A DNA stretch of 64,000 nucleotides from contig JAXGGA010001591.1 in assembly GCA_038373865.1 (NCBI GenBank), positions 82,895 through 146,894 of the forward strand, written 5' to 3'. The DNA comes from Uloborus plumipes (Eukaryota > Arthropoda > Arachnida > Araneae > Uloboridae). The position numbers and the translations under genes were made by a program. The notes beneath the pieces were generated by a model. It ran no database searches, was not told where the DNA came from, and worked only from the letters and a program-made list of their open reading frames with translations. Of the stretch, positions 53,137 to 64,000 are shown piece by piece (position 1 is the first letter of the stretch; each line of letters opens with the position of its first letter).

Positions 53137-53386
53137 TTTAATTAAAGCTAAGTAAATAATTTTATATGTATAAGAAAATTATTTAATTTGGAACATGAAA
53201 GTAAAGAAGTAAAACACCCATTTCATGTATGTACGAGTAAAAAAAAAAGGTGGATGTTGTGAGGAAATTACATATGTGTACATTTTTTACACTGCTATTT
53301 TACTTCTCGGTTCATTTAATTCCTTTTATAAATTATTCTTCTTGTCATTTTGGGACCTCATTGCAAGTACTCCTTAAAGTACATTT

Positions 53387-53528
53387 CTGTACCTCAGAAC
53401 CAGACTAACGTAAGTCCACTTTCGTCATTTTTCAGTAGAGGGGAAAAACGATGTATTCGACAATCGTTTTTCCCCTCTACCGAAAAATGACGAAAGTGGA
53501 CTTACGTTAGTCTGGTTCTGAGGTACAG
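53387..53528. repeat. Near-perfect 66-bp-arm palindrome
   Basis: The left arm (53387-53452) and right arm (53463-53528) are complementary over 66 bases with one mismatch, around the 10-base loop GTATTCGACA. Arm ends read CTGTACCTCAGAACCAGACT. This may be a solo foldback MITE. Confidence 0.95.
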
Positions 53529-53529
53529 A

Positions 53530-55110
53530 TTTATTCAATGATAAACTCATTCTAACTGTCAATCGCAGCACATTCTATAGCAATTCGTAATTTAACTGGT
53601 CTCAAATGCGCTGGATATTGAGAGAGATTATTTTTTTGCTATTACAAATGAAAATATATAGCGTTTGTTTCACTTTGTTGCCTTGTCTCGCTATTGGGCT
53701 CTGTGCTTGACGAGTTAATCCTTCTGTGATTTGTGAAGTAGGGAGATGTGAACAAAGTGAAATATCCGGGCAAAGTGAAGGGGTGTAAGTGGTGATCAAT
53801 TTTTGCAGTTTTTTCAGCGTCACCTATCTAGCAATGTTATAACTATTTTCTTAAACGTATAGTTGATTCCAGTCAAAAAAAAAAAAAAAAAAAACTGAAT
53901 ACTAGTACAAAAAATAATACAGATCATTTTCGAAATTTGATACACACATTTTAGTATTCTTGGTTTTTAAAAAATATTTATTTTTTTAATGAAATGATAC
54001 AGTTTTTCTTATTATCATTTTACGTATCAATTGAGATCTACTAATGTCCAGTTCGGTACTTATTTAGATCATATTAGGCATGTTTTAATCTTAATGCTCA
54101 ATGCAGGTTGTCATGTGCACGCGGGAAAAATGGATGAGGTATTCCTATTAAGAATTTATTTCTTCCATTTCAATGTTTTTTTTTTTTTTTGCTATTGCAA
54201 CAAAATTCGGATATTAGAATTTTTATGCGAATTCCTTAACCAAGTAGATTTTGGTTAATGTTGTTACTTTATGTGATATTCAAAAATTTCCACGTGACAT
54301 ATGTAAGGCAAGGAGAGTATCGAGAGATTAATATTACATCTTCTGCTAACTCAGAACATTTATTATGGTAACAGTATTTGTATGAATTTTCGGAACGGTG
54401 CTTCGGATAAGACTAATTAAAGGAAATTAATAAATAATTTATTTAATATTTTTTTCAATGAAACTGCTTCCAAACCTCTCTATCTGTGCGGGGAGGGGGT
54501 AACATTATTGTCACCAAGACGTAATTTACTGTGAGTCTTTATTATCAACGGCATTGAATAGTATCTAGCCTTATTCAAACTGTATTATCTCTTTTTCTCT
54601 ATGAGCAGTTTTGTTGTGAAGTGAGTAACTAAGAAAAGCGTCAATATTGTGATTTAAAGTAAATATCCACTTATTGAAAGCCATTAAATGAATTAAAGTT
54701 TTTGCAAACGTGCGTGATCTAATTCTATCTTTTTCAAGGTTCTTTTGTTATAGTTAAGTTATTCGTGCTTTGGGTTTCTTTTAAATTTTTCTTTCCTGTT
54801 TTGCTCTATTTTATCGAACATAATATGTTTATTCTTATTTCGACATTACAGTGCTTAGATGATATAAGATATTTTGTTGTTTATGCCTTTTTAAAACGGA
54901 AAAAATACACTTCTGCTTCATATAATGAAGTTTCTTTGAATACATTACTTCTGTTCAGTGATGCTGGACCTTGCGTGACCGGTAATTGTTTGAGTGTAAT
55001 ATGACGCAAAAGATTTCTGTCTTGGCTCCATTATTTGCGACGTATAAGGTCAGAATAGTTGGTAATGTTCTTTATATAACTGGAATTGTACTTACCACGG
55101 AACCACATGA
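53530..55110. other. AT-rich intergenic or intronic DNA
   Basis: Poly-A near 53875; otherwise nothing recognised. Confidence 0.4.
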
Positions 55111-55116
55111 ATAGTA

Positions 55117-56498
55117 CACTGTAAAAAATAGATGCTGTTTTTACAGTATAATACAGCTTATTTTATAGTAACAAACTGTAAAAATGGCTAATTTTACAGT
55201 AATAAACTGTAAAATTGCTGCTTTACAGTAATAAACTAAAATTTCTGCTTTACAGTAATAAACTGTAAAATTGCTGCTTTACAGTAATAAACTAAAATTT
55301 CTGCTTTACAGTAATAAACTGTAAAATTGCTGCTTTACAGTAATAAACTAAAATTTCAGCTTTACAGTAATAAACTGTAAAATTGCTGCTTTACAGTAAT
55401 AAACTAAAATTTCAGCTTTACAGTAATAAACTGTAAAATTGCTGCTTTACAGTAATAAACTAAAATTTCTGCTTTACAGTAATAAACTGTAAAATTGCTG
55501 CTTTACAGTAATAAACTAAAATTTCAGCTTTACAGTAATAAACTGTAAAATTGCTGCTTTACAGTAATAACTAAAATTCTGCTTTACAGTAATAAACTGT
55601 AAATTGCTGCTTTACAGTAATAAACTGTAAAATTACTGCTTTACAGTAATAAACTAAATTGCTGCTTTACAGTAATAAACTGTAAATTTCTGCTTTACAG
55701 TAATAAACTGTAAATTGCTGCTTTACAGTAATAAACTAAAATTTCTGCTTACATAATAACTGTAACTTGCTGCTTTACAGTAATAAACTGTAAAATTGCT
55801 GCTTTACAGTAATAAACTAAAATTTCAGCTTTACAGTAATAAACTGTAAAATTGCTGCTTTACAGTAATAAACTAAAATTTCTGCTTTACAGTAATAAAC
55901 TGTAAAATTGCTGCTTTACAGTAATAAACTAAAATTTCAGCTTTACAGTAATAAACTGTAAAATTGCTGCTTTACAGTAATAAACTAAAATTTCTGCTTT
56001 ACAGTAATAAACTGTAAAATTGCTGCTTTACAGTAATAAACTGTAAAATTACTGCTTTACAGTAATAAACTAAAATTGCTGCTTTACAGTAATAAACTGT
56101 AAAATTTCTGCTTTACAGTAATAAACTGTAAAATTGCTGCTTTACAGTAATAAACTAAAATTTCTGCTTTACAGTAATAAACTGTAAACTTGCTGCTTTA
56201 CAGTAATAAACTGTAAAATTGCTGCTTTACAGTAATAAACTGTAAAACTCCTAATTTTACAATTTTAATCTGGAACCTCTGACTCTAGTATTATGCTATT
56301 GTTTTTACAGTAGAATACAGCTAATTTTGTTGGTAATAAACTGTAAAATTGCGGTAATGAATTGTAAAGTTACTGCTTTACAGTAATAAACTGTAAAATT
56401 AGCAACTTTGCTGTTTATTACTGTGCATTTTACAGTTTTAAACTGGAACCTCTGCTGCCAGTATTATACTGCAAAAACAGCAGCTTTTTTTTGCAGTG
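55117..56498. mobile_element. ACAGT-palindrome MITE, copy 4, expanded by a minisatellite
   Basis: Ends CACTGTAAAAAATAGATGCTG and (inward) CACTGCAAAAAAAAGCTGCTG match the family. Between normal family ends (GTTTTTACAGTATAATACAG left, CTGGAACCTCTGCTGCCAGT right) lies a tandem array of about 1.1 kb. Confidence 0.85.
55189..56250. repeat. Palindromic minisatellite with dimeric higher-order unit
   Basis: The unit TTTACAGTAATAAACTGTAAA is itself palindromic. It is followed by ATTGCTGC and alternates with a shorter form, TTTACAGTAATAAACTAAAA, followed by TTTCTGC or TTTCAGC. The dimer of about 55 bases recurs through most of the array, roughly forty monomers in all. Confidence 0.95.
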
Positions 56499-56499
56499 C

Positions 56500-59400
56500 A
56501 TAATACTATAATACAGCTATCTCCTAAGTGTGTTCCGTAGAAACTTAGCTCAAGTTTCCTCCAAAAATTCTATCTTTTTACAAGAAAGTAATTATTACAG
56601 CAAATGATTGGCTGTTGGCCTCCAGAGCGTTAATATTTTTTCGTTTGGTCATGAACAAGAATCGGGATTTTTGAAATAAATATCAAGCCATGGTATCAAA
56701 AGTTTGGGAACAGCTGAATGAAAACAGTAATTGAAAGAGCGTATTAACACATTTTTCGACACCAAAATTATTTGCCCTCTTGTTGGAGATATAGCGTTTG
56801 CCAAAATTTCAAGAAAAAATCCAAATGCGTAGACTTGGCGTGAAATTGAAAGCACAAATTTCTCACTAAACGATTTCACCGTCTGCATACAGTAATGTAT
56901 TCGTATGCAAATCGCACAAAAGATGTTCTCCATTTTTCATAGAAACTTGGTAAATTTGGAACTTTTTGTTAAAATTTCGACTTTTCGACTTCTTTTTAAA
57001 AAAAATAAAACGAGGACACGAGGGCAAATAATTTATACAACCAGAAGCATGCTTCATTACGCTCCTTCAATTCTGCCACAACTTTTTTTTTCACGATTCC
57101 ACTGTCATGCAGTTTCCTGGTTGGAATTTCTTCACAGCTTGTGAGAAGATCATAGCATATTTGTCAAACAGAGCCACTCTGTTCTAAAGACGATTAAATT
57201 CACAAAGATAAAATAAATATAAGGAGCGGATATTGCTTGTTTTATGAAATTAAGGTAAGGTACGGTATTATGAGAGTAAGGTTACATTTAGTAAAGTTAC
57301 CATGATTATAAATGTACTTGTCAAAAATTGTACTAAACATTTACATACAATAGATGCCAATCAAATTCCAAATCAATGTCAAAAAATCCCTTTTGAAATT
57401 TAATTAAGAAAAAATTGAAAAGAAAATTTCATCGATTTGTTTTGTGAATTTTTCAAATTAGGCTATAGTTATTTTTCTTCTGTATTTTTGAAGCTAAAAA
57501 CATTAATTTCTGATGGTAGCAGAAATAATCCAAAACATTTTATTCTTCTTTCACCCTATAGCCAATAAAAAGAAAAGCCATTCCAAGCAAAGCACGTCTT
57601 AAGTTATGGTATTCAATCAACCAAAATATAAAATTTTATGACTTATTCCCAAATAAGCTAATATAAGTCTCACAAAGTCTAGACGGAGATGAAATGTATT
57701 TAAATATTTCCCCAACAGAGGCAAATTAAATGATGAGGAAAAACTTCACCGACTAAAAATTTTGAACATTAAATTTCATTACGAATAAAAGCACATCTTC
57801 CTATCTCCCTCGTGAAGAAAATAAAAAAGAAATTTCCCTTCTGAATTTATCCACTTCTATTGTCAAAGTACCTCCTGGTTTAAGCCCTTTTCCTGCTTTG
57901 GAGGGGACGTGACAGCTGTAATTCAAGCAGGGGAATATGGAGCTATCCACAGAAAGTTTTTAAATGAACAAAAGAATTCTTAAGACAGCATTCTAGTTTC
58001 TAAAGCACGGTGCGTCACAGTCACAGTTATTGATAAAAATGTTCTTCCGGGAACTCTTTTTATGCAATCGAAAAGCAGTCTCTAATCATGATGAGTGATT
58101 TGGTTTTGAGAAAAGCTTTCTCGTTCGAAAGAAATAATAACGGTCTCGATAAAACTGAAATTTTCCAAACTGAAACGTGTTCTATGCTGCTTTATCTCGA
58201 ATTGGATTTGCTGGAGTGGTTTTTTTCCGCTGCGATGAAACGTCTGAAATTGATTTTTCCCCCCATAGAAATTTAAAGTGCTCTTCTTGAGTTATGTTAA
58301 TGCATGTCATGGGGAATTTTATGCTGTGAGATGCATTTTTAATAGTTGATTATGTACTAAACATGGGTAGTAATTTTGAATACTTATGCGCATTACCACG
58401 TACTATGTTTTTACTTTGCGCATACATTATTTCTTAATTTATTTTTTGCAGCAAAATGTGTTTTATTTTGTTACTTAAATGCAATAAATTTTACTCTTTA
58501 AATAAGTTTATGCATTCAGTTTTTTTTCTATCAAACTTTTATCTATTTTTTTTTCGAAATGCAAATAGCCACCCGTGTTTGTTTTACAAATCACTTTTTA
58601 AAAGTGCATGGCAAAGTTTTGAAAGGTTCTATATAAATGCATGTATAATGCATCCTTTACTTAATTTTTAACAATCAAATTTGCTTTTTACGCGCAATTA
58701 ATTTGCTTAATTTTCATAGAAGTGCTTATAATATTGACATTTGTAACTTATTGCATAGAGACAAACATTTAAAAAAATTTCACATGTAGTTTCAGAGTTT
58801 TATTATAGCTCTTCATAGGCACTTATTATGTACTAAGACCTTTCAGCCATATACGATGGTTTATTTTTATTTGTATGACTGTGCAATAATGTGAAAATTT
58901 TTATCATACTTTTCTCAAATGCGTAGTAATTTTTAAAGAAATGTCTGTGTGGTTTTTAGACCAATATTTTCAGCTTCTCAGATTTTAAGTTTTTAAAGTG
59001 TTTTTGCGTATTTTGAAGACCCTTTTTTAAACGTATGAAAATGTTTGGAAACATAGTAAAACTTTTTAAGTAAATAAAACAGAATGTATTGGTGCGAAAA
59101 AAATCCTCTTACCTTTTATAAATTTGGACACTGAACATTATTAAGCTGAAAGTAAAGTATACTTTCTTATTTTAATAGTCCATTTTCTAAGATTATTATA
59201 TCTTATAAATGGGGAGTCAATTGTTATCATTTCTGCTTGTATTAATAACACTTTTCTATTTCTGAAAACAAGCACTCAAAAAAAAAAAAAAAAAAAATTC
59301 TTCAATTTTTCTGACTTCCAGTTCCCCAAAACAAGTTATACCCTCATTTGTTTGTTACCTAATCGGATCTTTTTAAGAAACAAACTTTTTAAATTGCCAT

Positions 59401-61755
59401 TAAAAACATTTTGAAATAATCAAATCATAAAATGCCTCAATTATGGTATTCCACTTTCACAGTTTTTTAATGATGAGTGCCATAAATCAGTTCACTTTTA
59501 GGTTCTGTTCAAGCTCTAAATTTCCCTAAAAGCAATAATGTCATTTTAAACTTTTTCTGATTAAGCTAAAAAATACTTATGTAAAGAAATGAAGCATGGG
59601 AATAAAATAATTTGGCAAGGAGCGTTTGAATACAAAATATTAGGTCGAACTATACTATTCTGTCAGAAGAACAGATAAATTGACGTTAGTACAGTTTTCC
59701 ATCTCAAATCTATATTTTTAAATTTTTAGTACTTAGCGTAAAAAAATAAAAAAAGTTTTTTTTGTGATATATAAAGCCTCTTTTAAATTATTTCCTTTTT
59801 TAAAAAACTTTTATTGGAAAGTGAACTACAAGGAAAAAATGAAACAAACACACTCACAGGCGTTTTTCCAAACTATTTTCTTCCAAAAGTGTATTATTTC
59901 TAAATCTTAATACGATTTTTCCCTTTCCTGTGCTTCCGTGAGACATTAGTAAATGAAAAGTGATAAAAGCCTTTTTCCACATAAAACCGAAGTCCCTTAC
60001 TCATTTGACGCACGTCTGCCTCCCATTAAAAGCTGCAGATTTGCCTTAAAGATGCTGATCATGCGTGCTAAAGAGAGAAGATCTTGCTCATTTCAGATTT
60101 GAGATTCTCGTTTTCTTTGCTATGACTATAATACCAAAATCAGAGCTGTATTGTTAAAGAAGTTGCAAAGCCAGCAATAAACGAGATAGTAGGCTAGTTG
60201 AGCTCGTAATATCATCAGAAGAAAGGAAGCTTAGAACCTTAAAGGTGTAGACATCACTGCTTTTGACTAGTTTTAAAGTTGAACTTCTTTTCTTTTTTAA
60301 TGCTTATTCTTTTCTAGTTGTTTTGTCTTTGGCAAAATGCATACTCTAGAATAATTGAAAGTTTGTTGTACAAAAGAACTCCTTCAAATGTAAATCTTCA
60401 AAAATATAATGCACAATGCACTAATGCTCTTAGATGTTTAATACAAAGCAGCTATTTAAATGATTTTTTAACGTGAATGTCTTTGGCAGAAAGGCATTAT
60501 TGACCAGTATAAAGGCATATTTCACAAAAATAATATCGCAGTTCTGCAAAAATAAGATTAATTTTCTTCTTGAATAACTTGGTAGCTTAAAAACGCTCCA
60601 AAATCTTAAAAACAATTAAAATGTATAAAACAGTAAAGAGTATATCAGTAAAGAATAAATTAACAAAAAATTGAAACTTTTAAAGTTTTATACTTCTTTT
60701 ACTTTTAACATTCATTTTACAGTCAATTACAGTTTTTCAAACAGAAAATCTTCTAAAATGTCAAATTAAATTAAAAAAATACTGCTAAATATTTTTTGAA
60801 GTTTTCGTTACTTTTCAGGAGAGGGCGAAATTGTCTGATGCTTATGAAGAATGGAACTTAGTCTCTTTTGACGCTGCTAAATAATTGTGAAGAATTTTTT
60901 TTATGGAACTTGGGGGCTCCGCCCCCTGCTCTCTTCGCTCACCAACCCCCGTTTGTCGCCTGTGGTGACTACCTCAACGCCTTTGGCGGCTCAATCACCA
61001 ACCTACTTCTGGTGTTTTGAAGTCAAATCGACTATAAGCCACTGAATACGGCGTCCCACTGAAAAAGAAAATAATTCCCCCCTCCTCATCTTGATGGAAA
61101 ATAAGCATTTTCTTTAACTAAAGAGCTCACATACCCCTTAAAAGCACAGTAACACTTCCTTTACAATTTAGAATAATTCGCCAAATAAATAAAAAAGACC
61201 CCCCTCCCTCCCTCCCATCCTGATATAAAAAATGAAAAAATATGAACATAATTTAAAAACCTAGTAAACTATCTAGCCCCAAACAAAAAATCAACCCACT
61301 TTCCCTCGCAGAAAAATAACCCCGTCAAATACGCAATATAATTTATATGAAATCACGTAAACAAAATAAAATACCGTAAGAAAAATGACAACCTTTCTTA
61401 AATGCTTTAAAAAAATAAAGAAACAAAAACAATCGTGTATATTTTTTTGAATTAAAATAAGCAATAAACGAAACGAAGAGTCACCGGTTTTACTTGTTGA
61501 ACACGACATTATTGGAAAAGTTTTGGAGCCGTTTGGTTGAATGTAACAAAATTTTGCTGGAGTTGAGCCTTGAAAAATGTCTAAATTAGAATCACTTCTA
61601 ACTCCTGTTTTAATTTACGGAGAGAAATGGAGCAAACATCTTCTTTTTCAGAAAAAAAAAACTCTATCCAACGATATGTAACATAAGGGGGTGGGGGGGA
61701 TATTTTGCCCCCTAACTTGGTGGAGTATGGGAAATTTATGCTTACAAAATTAATT
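56500..61755. other. AT-rich intergenic or intronic DNA
   Basis: No supported gene. Minor items: inverted 14-mer AATTATTTGCCCTC / GAGGGCAAATAATT (about 56764 and 57022), poly-A near 59278, the short palindrome GGGGGCTCCGCCCCC near 60912 in a GC-richer, MITE-like patch, and CCTCC repeats near 61203. Confidence 0.4.
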
Positions 61756-61758
61756 TTA

Positions 61759-61866
61759 AAAAAATTAGCAATTTTACAGTTTATTGCTGTAAAATTAGCA
61801 ATTTTTACAGTTTATTAGCATAAAGTTAGCTGTATTATACTGTAAAAAAAATTCGTTTTTTCGTGA
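61759..61866. mobile_element. ACAGT-palindrome MITE, truncated copy 5
   Basis: Only the right part survives: TTAGCAATTTTACAGTTTAT, AGCTGTATTATACTGTAAAA, then a degraded end. The left terminal part is missing. Confidence 0.6.
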
Positions 61867-61869
61867 GGG

Positions 61870-63650
61870 AAAAAATGTCGGTTTTTTCGTGGAATGGTTC
61901 TTAAGATTTTCAACATGCATTCCACACATACAAGATGTTTGGTTAAGCTTTCCCTTAATGGCATTTTTGAGGGTGTTTCACATGTTTCATTAGCGATCGT
62001 TTTGTTATACTTTGTTCTTTATCAGCAGTGGAATGAAAGATTTTAGCTCCGACAATTTCCCCCTAACTCCAAGGTAATTTCACCCATTACGCAGTCAAAT
62101 GCAAATATTCCCTGCCCTCTTAGAACAGGAAGTTACAGGAAATGTTGTGTCTCTTTCCATTATTCGTTTGCCGAGGAAGAAAGTGCTTATGACATTGATT
62201 GATAACATTTTGAAAGTAAACAAAGCAAACAACGTAAAAACGGAAATGATTAACGGCATATTGATCTTTTTTTCTTTCTCTTATTTTGCCCAAAATGCAA
62301 TCCTCAACGCGAGAATTTATAATGCACATCCGGTCCTAAGAGCACCGCAATTGAAAATGCTTGTTAAATTGTGTTTTGAAGTTACGCCAGCTGATGATAT
62401 TCGAAGAAGGAAACAATTTTGAAAAATGATTTATCGCCAAACCCTCTGGGGTGTGATTTGGCCGGGTCTCAACCTCTTTCGTATTCCTCCGCGCCGGTGT
62501 TTACACAAAACCGAGGTCGATAAAGCTGTAAACGTTGAAGATAAGAGCGAAAACAATTGAGTTTATAATGTTATCATATAATTAAGTGTAGAGCCTGCGT
62601 GATGGCGAAAAATGTCATAAACATGCTTTTCAGAAAGTGCATTTTTATGACATTTATTTGAATATTTTATGGCGCCGTTTCGGTAAATAGAAGATGGTAT
62701 CACAATACACTTGAGTATTACGCTGAAAAGTTTTTCCACTTTCGATTCGGAATTGTTTTTCAAACGAGAGGATAGTCTCTCATTTATCTTTAGAATTATG
62801 ATTTAGCTTGCTAATTATCTGATCAATTTCGTAAGTAAAATTAAATATATACTTTAATATTATTGGGCATTTATTTAATCTAACTTTGTATGTATATTAG
62901 TGCGTTGTAAGGATTTTGATACTAACAGCAATATAGTTTATTTGCTTTAATTACTCATTATTTTTAAGTTATACTTATTTTTGCTTGATCAGAGTGCCAT
63001 TTCAACATGCAACAGAAGTAATATAACGTAAGGTATGGTAGGAGTATGTTCAAAAATATGAGTAGGACGAATAGCTTATTAATTTAAAGAAAGCGAAATT
63101 TACAAGAAAATCTTTCTGATCATTTCCAAATCTTTTCTTTTTTTTTTCAAATAACAGTTTTTCCCAATAAATTTCCCTTTTGATCTCAAACCACCCGGTG
63201 GGATTTTAATCTCGTTTTTTGAACATTTAGTAACACTTCTGCATGATCACCGTTACACAATTGGCTCTCGTTTGGATGCAAAATAATTACTTATTCCGTT
63301 GCTTGCAATGGTATAACAATTGATGTTTTTGAAAACATAATGCTAAAAAAGTTGACTTAATAAAAAACTCTATTTTTATCGTTATTTTTAATTTATTTCA
63401 TGATAATTAAGTTCACCATGTCGTGCAATGTATCAAAGACTTCCATGGCATGTTTAAATTAATGTTAATTTCTTAACATGCGCGATGATCTTAAGCAGTA
63501 TAAGTTCTTTAAGTTAGTGTTTAGACTTTTGTGTCGCAAGTAAAACCTGCCACATATACCACAGACGTATGTTGACACATTTTGTTCATGTTGACATTGT
63601 CCGATAGAAATTCAGGTTAAGCAAACACACATTTGGAACATCTCATTGAA
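61870..63650. other. AT-rich DNA with one unassigned open frame
   Basis: The 107-codon plus frame at 62099-62422 is less biased in composition than most here, but has no motif I recognise and no splice-site support. Confidence 0.35.
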
Positions 63651-63656
63651 AAAGAT

Positions 63657-63700
63657 AATAACAATAATAATAAAAATAATAATGATAATAATAATAAACA
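63657..63700. repeat. Imperfect (AAT)n microsatellite
   Basis: About 14 AAT-type units with single-base interruptions. Confidence 0.9.
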
Positions 63701-64000
63701 CCAACAGTTCTTCTCAATATACCTTTGTTTTAAAGATTTATTGCAAAAAGTTGTAAGCGTATCATTTTAAATTCCCAGAAGTTTATCCAATTTGCTTCGA
63801 AATCAGTATCTTATCAATTTCTAAAAAATAACCAAGTAAATTGCGATAAAATTACTTAAAAAAAAACGCCGTTATAGAAAAGAGCAAATGTATATCAAAT
63901 GTACAGATATTGTGCACAAACACTAGTTTAAAAAAGAAATAAAAAACTGCATTTTTTTTTCAAGCTCATTTCATCCTGTATTTTTATTTTTATTCATCAC

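Overview
This window looks like nuclear DNA of an arthropod with a repeat-rich, AT-rich genome, most likely a chelicerate such as a spider. That is an inference from the mix of Tc1/mariner, DUF4817-type mariner, Harbinger-like, hAT-like and Penelope-like relics, the long poly-A, (TA)n and tetranucleotide microsatellites, and GT-AG introns. There are no bacterial-style operons, ribosome binding sites or dense coding. Most open reading frames over 60 codons are chance readings of AT-rich DNA.

Three things stand out as functional. (1) A minus-strand gene with three coding exons (17026-17200, 16237-16437, 14327-14553). Its splice sites and phases agree and give a 200-residue protein with a probable MSP-like domain and one membrane segment. 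(2) A nearly intact 3.5 kb DNA transposon (41262-44762) sitting inside a (TA)n microsatellite. It has one intron and a transposase with hAT-like RNase-H-fold motifs; only one in-frame stop and two compensating frameshifts separate it from an intact gene. (3) A CpG-rich segment at 50280-50730 with E-box and CRE-like sites that ends in a consensus splice donor on the plus strand. This is probably the promoter and first non-coding exon of a gene whose next exon I could not find.

The rest is a layered record of transposition. 0-9.3 kb: a retroelement tail with a (CATC)n tract, then a complete but decayed Tc1 element with four-site IR/DR ends (7693-9281). 9.3-14 kb: two inverted mariner C-termini, then two sister non-autonomous elements (10264-11193 and 13086-14027) that share end sequence, size, 4-bp target duplications and internal motif arrays. 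14-17.7 kb: the MSP-like gene, with a DUF4817 mariner relic in its second intron and two MITEs nearby. 22-31.5 kb: microsatellites, (GACC)n-tailed repeats, one of them split by a 1.1 kb element, and a second copy of that element. 31.9-38.3 kb: a mariner relic split by a Harbinger-like MITE, then a hAT-like element with an 8-bp target duplication carrying a large foldback. 38.7-45 kb: an ACAGT-palindrome MITE and the 3.5 kb transposon. 50-56.5 kb: the candidate promoter, a pogo-like array, a 66-bp-arm hairpin and a MITE expanded into about 1.1 kb of palindromic minisatellite. 56.5-64 kb: mostly featureless AT-rich DNA.

Several short motifs look like Penelope-type hammerhead ribozyme relics. 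In one family the helix is kept by compensatory changes between copies. All family names come from motif recognition by eye, without database searches.
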